A stretch of 31,087 nt of DNA from Rhodococcus rhodnii (GCA_000720375.1 JOAA01000059.1:1-31087); one strand, 5' to 3'. Counted from the first letter of the stretch, positions 1 through 8,710 are shown. A program made the numbers and translations. The notes: generated by a model not told the origin, from the letters alone.

Positions 1-2
1 GC

Positions 3-101
3 GCCATGGTGTTCGCCTGGATCTGGTCTCGCTTCTTCCGCAAGGGACCGCTGGAGTACCTGCTCAACATCGCCACCAAACCGGCGAAGTACATCCGCTG
101 A
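3..101 (+). CDS. DUF418 family membrane protein, C-terminal end only
   Basis: Only the last 32 residues and the stop codon are inside the window; the reading frame is open at the left edge. The tail reads FAWIWSRFFRKGPLEYLL and ends in KPAKYIR. The aromatic, basic WSRFF..GPLE(Y/W)L pattern is typical of the C-terminus of DUF418 proteins, multi-pass membrane proteins of unknown function found in many actinomycetes and bacilli. It lies 125 bp upstream of the first response regulator on the same strand, so the two may be linked, but no function can be assigned from this fragment. Confidence 0.6.
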   Translation, partial: AMVFAWIWSRFFRKGPLEYLLNIATKPAKYIR

Positions 102-192
102 GACCCGGCCGACCGGCTGGTGGAGAACCTGCCGGTCGGCCGGCCCGGCCCGCCATGTCCCGGATGGCGGACCCACTTCGGTCTCGACGAGA

Positions 193-206
193 CTGCACAC
201 GTGCAG
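193..206. promoter_or_regulatory. Inverted repeat upstream of the first response regulator
   Basis: CTGCAC and GTGCAG form a perfect 6-bp inverted repeat with a 2-base centre. It lies about 20 bp ahead of the response-regulator start codon and just upstream of its AAAGGAG ribosome-binding site at 214-220. The position suits autoregulation by the regulator, but that is inference; a chance palindrome is possible. Confidence 0.25.
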
Positions 207-226
207 CATCCACAAAGGAGCGTGAC

Positions 227-886
227 ATGATCCGGGTGGTCGTCGTGGACGACGAGGAGCTCGTGCGGACCGGTTTCCGGCTCATCCTCCAGGCGGCCGG
301 AGACATAGAGGTCGTCGCCACACCCACCGGCGCGCAAGCGGTGCGCGAGATCAGTCTGCTCAAACCCGACCTCGTGCTGCTCGACATCCGGATGCCGGAC
401 GTCGACGGCCTCACCATCCTGCGTCAGCTGCAGGGCCTCAAGCCGCCGCCGGTCGTGGCGATGCTGACGACGTTCGACTCCGACGAGTACATCGCCATGG
501 CCCTGCGATCGGGCGCGGCGGGGTTCATCCTCAAGGACACCGGGCCCGAGCAGCTCGCGCAGATGGTGCGCACGCTCGTCAGCGGCGGTGTCGTGCTCTC
601 CCCCAAGGTCACCCGCACGGTCGTCGACGGCTACCTCGGTTCCGGTGCGGGCTCGGCAGCCACCGAGCAGGTCGGGCTGCTGACCGAACGCGAACGCACG
701 GTGCTCGTGCTGATCGCGGAGGGACTGTCCAACACGGACATCGGCGCCCGGATCCACGTCAGTGTCGGCACGGTGAAGGACCACGTCAGCGCCATCCTCA
801 CCAAGCTGCGCGTGGGCAGCAGGGTGCAGGCGGCCCTGGTGGCGCAGCGGGCCGGCCTGCTCGACGGCAGCGGAGAGTCGCTGTGA
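227..886 (+). CDS. NarL/LuxR-family response regulator
   Basis: This 219-residue DNA-binding regulator should be phosphorylated by the kinase encoded next to it. The N-terminal receiver domain (about residues 1-120) has the acidic pair D8/D9, the phospho-acceptor D53 in LLDIRMP and the conserved K103 in FILKD. The C-terminal LuxR helix-turn-helix (about 150-212) begins LLTERE and includes GLSNTDIG and TVKDHVS. The ATG at 227 is preferred over an upstream in-frame ATG at 155 because AAAGGAG sits 6 bp ahead and the receiver fold starts directly after it. It overlaps the kinase gene by 4 bp (GTGA), so the two are probably translationally coupled. Targets may include the adjacent ABC exporter (inference). 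Confidence 0.92.
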   Translation: MIRVVVVDDEELVRTGFRLILQAAGDIEVVATPTGAQAVREISLLKPDLVLLDIRMPDVDGLTILRQLQGLKPPPVVAMLTTFDSDEYIAMALRSGAAGFILKDTGPEQLAQMVRTLVSGGVVLSPKVTRTVVDGYLGSGAGSAATEQVGLLTERERTVLVLIAEGLSNTDIGARIHVSVGTVKDHVSAILTKLRVGSRVQAALVAQRAGLLDGSGESL

Positions 887-1998
887 GCTCCCGCCCGTCC
901 AGCCGGTTCGTCGACGCCGCGGTGCTCGCGGTCGCCGTGGCCGAGGGAGTGCTGACCACGGTCGCCGAGAACGACCCGTACGGGCTCGTCACGATCGCGA
1001 TCGCCGTGCTCGCCCTCCTAGTGCGCGAACGCTGGCCGCTGCCGGCCTTCCTGGCGACCCTGCCGGCGGTGCTGTTCCCCGGCACGATCGTTCCCGCGAT
1101 CGTCGCTCTCTACGTGGTCTCCAGCCGCTATCGCGACTGGTGGCTGCTTGCGGGGTGCGGGCTCCTCGCCGCGGCCTGCTTCGTCTTCCCGACGACGGAC
1201 TTCGCTCCGTCGATCTGGGACTCCTACACACTGCTCGGCGTCATCTACTTCACGATGACCGCGCTCGCACCGATCCTCCTCGGCCAGTTCTTGCAGTCCC
1301 AGCGCGAGCTGGCGTTGCGGCTGGAAGAGGTCAAGCAAGCTCGGGAGCACGAGCGGCGGCTCGACGCCGAGGCGATCCTGGCCCGCGAACGCAACCAGCT
1401 CGCGCGCGAAATGCACGACGTCGTCTCCCACCAGGTGAGCCTGATCGCGGTACAGGCAACTGCGCTCATGGTCAGCACCACGGACCCCGACGCCAAGCAG
1501 GCGGCCGGGAACGTGCGGCAGCTGTCGGTGAACACGCTCGACGAGCTGCGCCACATGGTGAACCTGCTGCGTGCCTCGGGCACACCGGCGACCGAGCTCA
1601 CCCCGCAGCCGACGCTGACCGATCTCGAACGCCTCATCGGCAACAGCGCGATCGACGCCCAGCTGGTCGGCGCCGCGCCCGAAGGACTCGAACCACCCGT
1701 GCAGCGGGCCATCTACCGCACCATCCAGGAAGCGCTGACGAACGTGCGCAAGCACGCTCCCGGCGCCAGCGCCACCATCGAGATCAGCCAGGACGACACC
1801 GACCTCACCGTCACCGTCACCAACACCAGGCCCACCCGGCCGAACCTCGCCCTGCCCAGCGCACAGCACGGGCTCGTCGGACTGCAGGAGCGCGCCGCAC
1901 TGCTCGGCGGGAAACTCCACACCGGACCCATGCCCGACGGGGGCTTCCAGCTGCGGCTGCGGCTCCCGATCTCGACAGTCGGCACAGCACACGGATGA
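883..1998 (+). CDS. Sensor histidine kinase, HisKA_3 (NarL-type) family
   Basis: This 371-residue membrane kinase is the partner of the preceding regulator. The N-terminal ~135 residues form about four to five hydrophobic segments with no large extracellular loop, the layout of DesK/LiaS-like intramembrane sensors. A short coiled-coil-like linker (about 137-170) leads to the dimerisation and phospho-transfer motif REMHDVVSHQV, with H178 the probable phospho-acceptor. The ATPase part contains the N-box EALTNVRKHA and a glycine-rich HGLVGLQERAALLGG near the C-terminus. The GTG start is chosen because it overlaps the regulator stop codon (GTGA). The signal sensed cannot be read from sequence; membrane stress is typical of the family. 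Confidence 0.9.
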   Translation: MSSRPSSRFVDAAVLAVAVAEGVLTTVAENDPYGLVTIAIAVLALLVRERWPLPAFLATLPAVLFPGTIVPAIVALYVVSSRYRDWWLLAGCGLLAAACFVFPTTDFAPSIWDSYTLLGVIYFTMTALAPILLGQFLQSQRELALRLEEVKQAREHERRLDAEAILARERNQLAREMHDVVSHQVSLIAVQATALMVSTTDPDAKQAAGNVRQLSVNTLDELRHMVNLLRASGTPATELTPQPTLTDLERLIGNSAIDAQLVGAAPEGLEPPVQRAIYRTIQEALTNVRKHAPGASATIEISQDDTDLTVTVTNTRPTRPNLALPSAQHGLVGLQERAALLGGKLHTGPMPDGGFQLRLRLPISTVGTAHG

Positions 1999-2002
1999 CC
2001 AC

Positions 2003-2035
2003 GCTCGGGGTGCGCCGGATCGGCGCACCCCGAGC
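2003..2035. terminator. Bidirectional hairpin terminator
   Basis: A perfect 14-bp stem (GCTCGGGGTGCGCC and its complement) closes a 5-base loop GGATC. It fills the 43-bp gap between the convergent kinase and ABC exporter genes, the expected place for a shared terminator. No T-tract follows, as is common in actinomycetes. Confidence 0.8.
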
Positions 2036-2041
2036 ACCCGC

Positions 2042-3790
2042 TCATCGGGCGTGTTCGCCGGTGAGCAGCTGAGTGGCGGCGAACTCGGCATACAACCGAT
2101 CCCTCTGGACTAGCTCGTCATGAGTGCCAGCGGCGCGCACGGTTCCGTTGTCCAGCACCACGATCCTGTCCGCTTGCGTCACCGTCGACAGCCGATGTGC
2201 CACCACGAGCACCGTCATCGTCTTCGCCGCGGTCGCGACCACGTCCCTGATCGCCATCTCGTTCGCGGCGTCCAGCTGTGAGGTGATCTCGTCCAGCAGC
2301 AGCAACCGCGGACGGCTGATCAGCGCACGGGCAAGCGCGACCCGTTGCCGCTCACCACCGGACAGGAAGTTGCCGCGATGCCCGACCGCGGTGTCCAGCC
2401 CGTCGGGCAGCCGCTCGACGAGCGAGTCCAAGCGGGTCTGCGCCACCACGTACCGAATCTCCTCGTCAGTCGCCTCCGGCCGGCCGTAGACGAGGTTCTC
2501 GCGCAACGATCCGGACAGCAGGGGCGCGTCCTGTTCGACGTAGCCGATGCCCGCACGCAGGCCGGCCAGATCCCAGTCCGCCAGGTCGCGGCCGTTCAGC
2601 CGGATGCGGCCGGAGTCCGGCTCGTGGAACCTCTCGATCAGCGCGAACAGCGTGGACTTCCCCGCACCGGAAGGGCCGACGAAGGCGGTCATGCCCAACG
2701 CGGGGACGTCGACACTCACGCCACGCAGGACCTCCGGCAGGTCGGGGCCGTAGCGGAACCGGACGTTCTCGAAGGCCAGGCGAGCTGCGCCCTGCCCCGC
2801 GACCTCGGTGCCACCGGTGCTGACCGGCTCGGCCGGCATCTGGTCGACCTCGCCCAGCCTGCGCACCGCGGCGAGCCCGACCTGCAGCCTGCTGCCTGCG
2901 TGCAGCAACTGCCCGATCGGCTCGTGCAGGTAGAACAGGAACAACAGGAAAGCCACCAAAGTGGACAGCGGGATCGCACCGGTCGCGACCCGCGCGCCAC
3001 CGATGCCGAGCACGGCGAGGAACGACGCCTGGACCGCGAGGCCGTTGGAGCCGTGCACCAGCGATTCCCACCACGCCGAACGGACACCGGCACGCCACGC
3101 GTTCTCGGCACCGCGCTCGATCGCGGCGATCTCCCTCGTCTCGGCGCCGGCCGCCTTCACCGTACGGAAAGCGCCGAGCACGCGCTCCAGCCGCGCACCC
3201 GTCTCACCCACGGCGCTCTGGGCGGCGTGGGACGCCTTCTCGATCATCGGCATCCCTGCCAGAGCGAGCAGGCCTACCACTAGGAGAACGGCCAGGGTGA
3301 TGCCCAGCAGGACAACGTCCATCACACCCATCATCACGATCATCACCACGGTCGTCACCGAGCCGGTGACCAGCGCGACGAGCGCGTGCGTGCACACCTC
3401 GCGCAGCAACGTCGTGTCACCGGTGAACCGGGACAGCAGGTCCCCTGGCTCGGCGCGTTGCACCGCGGGCACGCGCACCGAGAGCAGCCGCCTGGCCAGC
3501 CGTTTCCTGGCGACCAACACGACCGACTCGGCGGCACGTTCGAGCAGGTAGTCACCGACCATCGCGATCGCGGCACCGGCCAGCGCCAGGCCGACCAGCA
3601 GCGCCAGCAGACCGATGATCCCGTCACCTGAGCCCAGCCGGTCCACCAGCGCCTTGGCCGCAAGCGGCTGTGCGGCGGCGGCAAGGCCGCTCAGCAGGAC
3701 AAGTGCCCCTCCACAAAGGATGGTGCGCCGCTGCGGTCTGGCGTACCCCAGAAGCGTTCGCCAGGTCGCGCGGTCAATGGGGGTGCGCAC
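2042..3790 (-). CDS. ABC exporter half-transporter (membrane domain + ATPase)
   Basis: This is a 582-residue type IV ABC half-transporter that should dimerise to export a drug, lipid or peptide. Residues of about 1-310 form a six-helix transmembrane domain. The ATPase domain carries Walker A GPSGAGKST, the signature LSGGERQRV, Walker B LLLLDEIT and the H-loop VVAHRLST. A GTG at 3790 is chosen as start: the next residues RTPIDRATWRTLLGYARPQ look like a normal family N-terminus, the length fits the usual ~580, and GGAG lies upstream. A longer open frame to 4051 exists but its extra residues look non-coding. The gene converges on the kinase/regulator pair, which may control it. Confidence 0.9.
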   Translation of the reverse strand: MRTPIDRATWRTLLGYARPQRRTILCGGALVLLSGLAAAAQPLAAKALVDRLGSGDGIIGLLALLVGLALAGAAIAMVGDYLLERAAESVVLVARKRLARRLLSVRVPAVQRAEPGDLLSRFTGDTTLLREVCTHALVALVTGSVTTVVMIVMMGVMDVVLLGITLAVLLVVGLLALAGMPMIEKASHAAQSAVGETGARLERVLGAFRTVKAAGAETREIAAIERGAENAWRAGVRSAWWESLVHGSNGLAVQASFLAVLGIGGARVATGAIPLSTLVAFLLFLFYLHEPIGQLLHAGSRLQVGLAAVRRLGEVDQMPAEPVSTGGTEVAGQGAARLAFENVRFRYGPDLPEVLRGVSVDVPALGMTAFVGPSGAGKSTLFALIERFHEPDSGRIRLNGRDLADWDLAGLRAGIGYVEQDAPLLSGSLRENLVYGRPEATDEEIRYVVAQTRLDSLVERLPDGLDTAVGHRGNFLSGGERQRVALARALISRPRLLLLDEITSQLDAANEMAIRDVVATAAKTMTVLVVAHRLSTVTQADRIVVLDNGTVRAAGTHDELVQRDRLYAEFAATQLLTGEHAR

Positions 3791-3927
3791 GGTAAAACAA
3801 CTCCGTCTTCTCTGTTCGTGGCTGGAATCACGATCCGGGCAGGCGAAAACGCCGCCGCAGACCGGCTCCACGAGCATCAGCCACGCCGCACGTCCTACGG
3901 CACCGGCGAACCAGCTGGACCTTCCAG

Positions 3928-3940
3928 CCAGGTGACCTGG
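3928..3940. promoter_or_regulatory. Palindrome between divergent transporter genes
   Basis: CCAGGTGACCTGG is palindromic apart from the centre base, and a further ACCTGG half-site lies at about 3951-3957. It sits in the 284-bp region between the divergent ABC exporter (start 3790) and antiporter (start 4075), so it may bind a repressor of one or both. No other feature was recognised in this gap. Confidence 0.3.
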
Positions 3941-4074
3941 TAACACCCGCCACCTGGGGGATGACGGCACGCTGTGGACGTAACCGGACACGTCCGCGGC
4001 CATGGGAGTGTCCACAATGGCTCTACGGGCAGTAGGCTTCCTGTCCGTCACGCCGCCTCACGAAGCACGGTCAC

Positions 4075-5340
4075 ATGAACTCGCTGCTCCTCATGATCGC
4101 GATCGCCATCGCGGTCCGTTCCTTCGCCGCGTCCCGTCTGGACCGGTGGAACCTCGGCGCACCGGTCGTCATCGTCGCGGCGGGCGTCGTCATCGGCCTC
4201 GTCAACGAACAGTCGATCAAGATCGCGCTGAACACCCAGGCGATGTTGTACATGGCCGAGATCGTGCTCGCCGTGCTGCTGTTCGTGGACGCCACCGAGG
4301 TTCGCGGCGGGCGGTTGTGGGGCAGCTCACCGGGGCTCGCGGCCAGGGTGCTGCTCATCGCGATGCCGCTCAGCCTCATCGCGGCGATGCTGCTCGGCTG
4401 GTGGTTGTTCCCCAGCCTGCCCTGGCCGGTGCTCCTGCTGCTCGCCGGCGTGGTCGTGCCCATCGACTTCGCCCCCGCCGAACGGGTCGTGCGCGATCGC
4501 GGCCTGCCGGCGCGGGTGCGCAGCGTGCTCAACGTGGAAAGCGGCTACAACGACGGCATCATCTCGCCGCTGTTCCTGTTCGCGTTAATCCTGGCGGGCG
4601 ACCACACCCAGGAACGGACCCCGCTCTCCGCCCTGGCCACGGTGCTGCCCTTCGCACTCAAGGCCCTCGTGGCCGGCCTGGTGTTCGGTGCGGCACTCGC
4701 GGTGCTGCTGACCGCCGCGCACCGCTCAGGATGGCTCACCGAACAGTCCGGCCGCATCGTCGTACTGCTGGTGCCGCTGCTGACCTACACCGCCACGGTC
4801 GCGGTGGACGGCAACGGGTTCGTGGCCTCCTTCGTCTGCGGTATCACGTTCCGCTACGTCCACCGGCGAGCCAGGGCCCGCCAGATCCGCAACGCTCCAC
4901 AGGGTCGGGACCTGCTGCGCCGCGGGGCGCTGGACGAGGATTTCCGTCTGCTGGAGGACTTCACCACGCTGCTGACCATGACGCTGTGGTTCGTCGTCGG
5001 CATCACCGCCGTAGTGGCGTTCTCGGACGGACTGCCCTGGCAGGTCGCGCTCTTCAGCATCGCGGCGCTTACCGTCATCCGCATGTTCCCCGTGCACCTC
5101 TCCCTCACCGGATCGGCGCTCTCCCAACGGGAACGTCTCCAGATCGGGGCGCTCGGGCCACGCGGCACAACGTCGATCGTCTTCGGTCTCCTCGCCTTCA
5201 ACCGGCTTCCCGAAGGGCCCGCCGCCGACACCATCCTGCTCGTCACCGTGACCGTGGTCCTCAGCAGCGTGGTCCTGCACGGCATCGGCGCCGGCCCCAC
5301 CGTCAAATGGCTGACACCCGCGAAACCGGTTCGTCGCTGA
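4075..5340 (+). CDS. Cation:proton antiporter, CPA1/NhaP type
   Basis: This 421-residue protein is almost entirely hydrophobic, with about 11-13 transmembrane segments. It probably exchanges Na+ or K+ for H+ across the cytoplasmic membrane. Two family landmarks are visible: the unwound-helix region VVVPIDFAPAERVV, where many CPA1 members have a TDP motif, and ESGYNDGI, matching the ESxxNDG helix that holds the ion-binding Asp. The usual T of TDP is I here, so ion selectivity is uncertain. The predicted product ends in a short basic tail KPVRR. The ATG at 4075 gives a normal N-terminal helix. The stop codon lies only ~20 bp before a transposase remnant. Confidence 0.88.
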   Translation: MNSLLLMIAIAIAVRSFAASRLDRWNLGAPVVIVAAGVVIGLVNEQSIKIALNTQAMLYMAEIVLAVLLFVDATEVRGGRLWGSSPGLAARVLLIAMPLSLIAAMLLGWWLFPSLPWPVLLLLAGVVVPIDFAPAERVVRDRGLPARVRSVLNVESGYNDGIISPLFLFALILAGDHTQERTPLSALATVLPFALKALVAGLVFGAALAVLLTAAHRSGWLTEQSGRIVVLLVPLLTYTATVAVDGNGFVASFVCGITFRYVHRRARARQIRNAPQGRDLLRRGALDEDFRLLEDFTTLLTMTLWFVVGITAVVAFSDGLPWQVALFSIAALTVIRMFPVHLSLTGSALSQRERLQIGALGPRGTTSIVFGLLAFNRLPEGPAADTILLVTVTVVLSSVVLHGIGAGPTVKWLTPAKPVRR

Positions 5341-5349
5341 ACTTCCACG

Positions 5350-5661
5350 CGATCACGCGGCAACCCCTACCTCGCGCGGGCGCTGGGCGAGGCCGCTGTC
5401 ATCGCCGGCAAGACCGACACCTTCCTCGGTGAACGCTACCGGCGCATCGCCAAACGCCGCGGCAAGAAACGCGCCGTCGTGGCCGTCGGCCGTTCCATCC
5501 TCATCATCGTCTGGCACCTGTTGTCCCAGCCCGACATCCGCTACCACGATCTCGGTCCCGGCTTCTACGACACCCGGATCGGACCGGACCGCAAGAAACG
5601 CAACCACGTCCGCCAACTCGAAGCCCTCGGCTACAAAGTCATCCTCGAACCCGCCGCTTGA
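5350..5661 (+). pseudogene. IS110-family transposase, C-terminal remnant
   Basis: The frame reads GNPYLARALGEAAVIAGK, then GERYRRIAKRRGKKRA, RSILIIVWHLL, and ends RNHVRQLEALGYKV and a stop. This is the C-terminal end (Transposase_20 part) of actinobacterial IS110 transposases, including the LARALGEAA segment and the RKKRNHVRQLEALGY tail. The N-terminal DEDD domain is absent: the homology begins directly after the antiporter stop codon. The remnant is roughly 100 residues against ~400 for an intact enzyme, so it is dead. The remaining bases to 5739 hold nothing I recognise. Confidence 0.85.
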
Positions 5662-5739
5662 TCCACCCCGGACAACAACTCCCAGCCAGGCACAGCCAAG
5701 CCGGGAGTGCTTACCTGCCACCAAGGTTCGATTTTCGGA

Positions 5740-6759
5740 TTAGAGACGGTGCTGGATCCGCCATCTGCCGAGTACCGCGAGCAGGGTGCTGAGCGTGAGG
5801 TAGATCGCTGACTCGAGCCACTGGAAGAGCCAGTAGCGGTGGTTCGGTTGGTAGGACGCCGTCACGTGTAGGTCGAGGTCGCCGAGGCACTGTGCCGCCG
5901 CGCCGAACCTCCCGCCGCCTTCCCGAGGCGAGTCGTCGGATGCGTCGGGTCCGATGCATTTGTTGAACTTGTCGGCGTCGAGTGGTTGGCCGTCGGCGGT
6001 GAGCAGTTCGCTGGTGTCGGTGACCCAGGCGTCGGGAATGGTGAGGCCGCCGATCGTGGGGCGGTCCGACAGGCCGCCCAGGCTGCGGAGCTCGTTGATC
6101 GCCTCGCTGGTCATCGGTTTCGAGGTGGTGATCGGTGGCATCAGGTACGGGCGCACCAGGTTCGGCATGGCGATCTGGACCGCGATGAAGACGAGGAGGG
6201 TGAGAGCCATGGCGGGCAGGGTGCGGCGGATCAGTAGCCCGATGACCGTGCCGAGCACGACGGCGAAGGCCGCGTAGGCGACGGGTGCGACATGGCGCGC
6301 GCTGAACACGAGGGTCTCGAACCGGTCGTTCGCCACCTGGTCGACCGGGCCGGCCGCCCAGGTCAGCAGGAGGCTGACCAGGCCGGTCGCGGTCATGCCG
6401 GCAAGTCCGGCGAACAGCAGCTTGACCGCAAGCCACCGGCGCCGGGGGACGCTCTGGTTCCACACCAGCCGGTGGGTGCCGGTCTCCAGTTCCCGAGCGA
6501 CCAGTGGTGCGCCCCAGAACATCCCGAGCAGTCCGGGGACGAGGATGAACCCGGCGTCGAGGAACAGGAGCAGGTTCCGGTACTCGTTCGTGAACTGGCT
6601 CATCGCGTCGGCGCAGTCGCCCTGGCACCGCGCGAGGTAGGTGTCGTAGGTGTCGCGGATGTCCATCCCCAGGACGACAAGTCCGGCCGCGATCACAACC
6701 AGGCCCGCCGCAGCGACGAGTGCCTGGGCACGGAACTGCCGCCAGCTCATCCAGATCAT
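5740..6759 (-). CDS. ABC-2 type transporter permease
   Basis: This 339-residue membrane subunit partners the ATPase encoded directly upstream. It has a first helix at about 14-31, an extracytoplasmic stretch with two cysteines (ARCQGDCADA), then further helices. The cytoplasmic loop VARELETGTHRLVWNQSVPRRRW is split here only by convention; the ARELETGT..W.QSV.R pattern is typical of actinobacterial ABC-2 permeases. A large extracytoplasmic domain (about 200-300) with two more Cys precedes the last helix and a basic tail. The ATG at 6759 overlaps the ATPase stop (ATGA). The substrate is unknown; antibiotic or lipid export or detoxification is usual. Confidence 0.85.
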   Translation of the reverse strand: MIWMSWRQFRAQALVAAAGLVVIAAGLVVLGMDIRDTYDTYLARCQGDCADAMSQFTNEYRNLLLFLDAGFILVPGLLGMFWGAPLVARELETGTHRLVWNQSVPRRRWLAVKLLFAGLAGMTATGLVSLLLTWAAGPVDQVANDRFETLVFSARHVAPVAYAAFAVVLGTVIGLLIRRTLPAMALTLLVFIAVQIAMPNLVRPYLMPPITTSKPMTSEAINELRSLGGLSDRPTIGGLTIPDAWVTDTSELLTADGQPLDADKFNKCIGPDASDDSPREGGGRFGAAAQCLGDLDLHVTASYQPNHRYWLFQWLESAIYLTLSTLLAVLGRWRIQHRL

Positions 6760-7592
6760 CGCGTGGCCGCCCGGGTCAGGTAGCCGAGAACCAGTTCCTC
6801 GAGCTGGATGGGCTCGACGGTCCATGGGCCTGCGGGAAGTGGACCGTCGGCCCGGAGGATCGCGGTGTTGTGTTCGGTGGCGATGACCTCGACTCCTGGT
6901 GGTAGCCCGCCGTGTGTGACCAGGCGGTGGTGGGTGGCGAGCAGGTGGTTGACGTCGCCGGCGAGCTGGATGCGGGACGCGCACAGCACGATCAGGTAGT
7001 CGCAGACTCGTTCGACGTCGGCGAGGAGGTGGGAGGAGAGCACGGCGCTAGCGCCGAGCTCGGCGACGAACGCCATCAGGTTCTGCAGGAACGCCTTGCG
7101 GGCCAACGGGTCGAGCGCGGCCGCCGGTTCGTCGAAGATGAGCAGCTCGGGTCGTTTCGCGGCGGCGACGGTCATGGCGAGTTGGGCGCGCTGCCCGCCG
7201 GAGAGCCTGCCTGCCTTCTGGGCGGGATCCAGACCGGCCTGGGTGATCCGCCGTTTCGCGAGGCCGGCGTCCCAGGACAGGTTGAGCCGGGCGCCCATGC
7301 GGAGGTGGTCGGCGACGGTCAGCGTGGCGTAGACGGGTGTGTCCTGGGCGACGAAGCCGACCTTGGCCAGATGGGTCGCGTTCGCGGCGGGCCGGGAGCC
7401 GAGCACGTTGAGCGTGCCCGCGGTCGGTGTGATCAGCCCGCAGGCCAACTGGAGAAGGGTGGACTTGCCGGCCCCGTTGGGTCCGACCAGACCGATGACC
7501 CGGCCGCGGGGGACGTTCAGCGTGCAGTCGGTCAGGGCCGTGCGTTTGCCGTACCGCTTGGTCAAGTTGTCGGCTTGCAGCACCGGAGTCAT
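6756..7592 (-). CDS. ABC transporter ATP-binding protein
   Basis: This 278-residue cytoplasmic ATPase powers the neighbouring ABC-2 permease. Visible motifs are Walker A GPNGAGKST, signature LSGGQRAQ, Walker B ELLIFDEP and an H-loop-like SSHLLADVERVCD. The C-terminal ~60 residues resemble the accessory domain of DrrA/CcmA-like exporter ATPases. The ATG at 7592 follows AAAGGA at a normal distance. An in-frame ATG at 7610 that overlaps the hydrolase stop (TGATG) is an alternative and would add six residues. It belongs to a three-gene minus-strand operon: hydrolase, ATPase, permease. Confidence 0.9.
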   Translation of the reverse strand: MTPVLQADNLTKRYGKRTALTDCTLNVPRGRVIGLVGPNGAGKSTLLQLACGLITPTAGTLNVLGSRPAANATHLAKVGFVAQDTPVYATLTVADHLRMGARLNLSWDAGLAKRRITQAGLDPAQKAGRLSGGQRAQLAMTVAAAKRPELLIFDEPAAALDPLARKAFLQNLMAFVAELGASAVLSSHLLADVERVCDYLIVLCASRIQLAGDVNHLLATHHRLVTHGGLPPGVEVIATEHNTAILRADGPLPAGPWTVEPIQLEELVLGYLTRAATR

Positions 7593-7609
7593 GGGATGTT
7601 CCTTTCTCA

Positions 7610-8710
7610 TCAGCAGGTTTCCGGTGCGCAGAACCTGACTTCGGGGAACCGTGGCGACGGCCGGTCCAGCAGGGGCTGTGGTTCGGCACGCAGGTGCAGG
7701 TCGAAGAAGGCGCGGACGTACCGGCGGGTGATCTCCACGGAGCGGGTTCCCGCGAGCTTGCTGCCGAAGGGGACGCCGATCTGCTGGGTCACCATGTCGT
7801 AGTCGGCGAAGGACGGGTGTATGGACCCGGCCACCGTGAGCCACCGCTTCCACCCGGTCAGGCGTGACCAGTTGCGGTCCCAGGAGTCGTCGGCTGTAGC
7901 CTGGCCGAAGAACAGGAACGGGCGCGACAGTCCGCCCTCGGGCAGGTCCTTGAACATCGTGCCGTCGAGGTTGATCCCGGCCCGCACCCTCGGGTCGGCC
8001 AGCATGGTCTCGCCGACGCTCGCGCCACCGAGGGACATACCCGCCATCGCGATCCGGGACCGATCGATCCACTTCGGATATTTCCTGATCAGTTCCTCGA
8101 GCACGAAGGGGACGTCACGCGCCCGGCTCTCCACGACCGCCTTCTCGTCGAGCCGATCGCACACGGCGCAGGTGGCGACCCGCCCGTCGGGGAAGGTCAT
8201 GCCGAAGTTCTCGTAGGTGTGGTCGACCCCGGCCACCAGGTAGCCGCGGCTCGCGAGTTCCTCGGCCAGCGCGGTGAGCGAGCTGCGGGGCCAGGTGAAG
8301 CCGGGCGAGAGCACCACGAGCGGCCGCCTGCCGTCCGCCGGTGTCACGTCGGTGTACGCGTTGGTCCGGGTCCTGCTCAGGATGTCCGGCGGCACGGTGG
8401 TGACCCCCGCGCTCGTCAGGAGCAGCTCCGACTCCTTGGGCGTCATGTACCGCGCCCGCCGTGAACCCGGTGACTTCGCCGGGTACCAGAGGGAGACCAT
8501 CAGTTCCCGCGCGTTCACCGACGGAACCCAGGGGTCCGGGCGGGAAACATCCTTCAGATACAGGGATGTGGTGCCGACCGGGTGCGGACCGGTGGGCCTT
8601 GGCAGATACGGAACGGCGGCCTCGGCCGCGGACCCGCTTGGGGCGGCGACCCCGACGGCGAGCAGTGCGGTCACGGCCACCAGACCGCGACGCAGGACGT
8701 GAAATGGCAT
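7610..8710 (-). CDS. Secreted alpha/beta hydrolase, PAF-acetylhydrolase/lipase-like
   Basis: This 366-residue predicted exported esterase or lipase has a signal peptide: basic MPFHVLRRG, a hydrophobic core VAVTALLAVGVAA, then a likely cleavage after SGSAAEA. The nucleophile elbow is GMSLGG (GxSxG). A candidate acidic residue is the Asp in GINLDGTMF and a candidate His is in SIHPSFADYD, matching the order of the PAF-acetylhydrolase isoform II family. Cysteines in TCAVCD and near the C-terminus (FCAPETC) could form disulfides. An ATG at 8719 is an alternative start; 8710 has AGGA 8 bp ahead. It is the first gene of the ABC operon and overlaps the ATPase region, so a secreted substrate-modifying role is possible. 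Confidence 0.85.
   Translation of the reverse strand: MPFHVLRRGLVAVTALLAVGVAAPSGSAAEAAVPYLPRPTGPHPVGTTSLYLKDVSRPDPWVPSVNARELMVSLWYPAKSPGSRRARYMTPKESELLLTSAGVTTVPPDILSRTRTNAYTDVTPADGRRPLVVLSPGFTWPRSSLTALAEELASRGYLVAGVDHTYENFGMTFPDGRVATCAVCDRLDEKAVVESRARDVPFVLEELIRKYPKWIDRSRIAMAGMSLGGASVGETMLADPRVRAGINLDGTMFKDLPEGGLSRPFLFFGQATADDSWDRNWSRLTGWKRWLTVAGSIHPSFADYDMVTQQIGVPFGSKLAGTRSVEITRRYVRAFFDLHLRAEPQPLLDRPSPRFPEVRFCAPETC

Noticed and set aside
1018..2091. 357-codon minus-strand open frame opposite the first kinase
   Set aside because: It lies opposite a well-supported kinase, shows shadow-frame composition, and would run across the terminator hairpin.
3791..4051. N-terminal extension of the ABC exporter to 4051
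   Set aside because: The extra 87 residues are unlike ABC exporter N-termini, occupy the divergent promoter region, and a GTG with a GGAG site gives the normal family length.
4002..5432. 476-codon plus-strand frame overlapping the antiporter
   Set aside because: It is an Arg-rich alternative frame of the antiporter gene, with no membrane segments or motifs.
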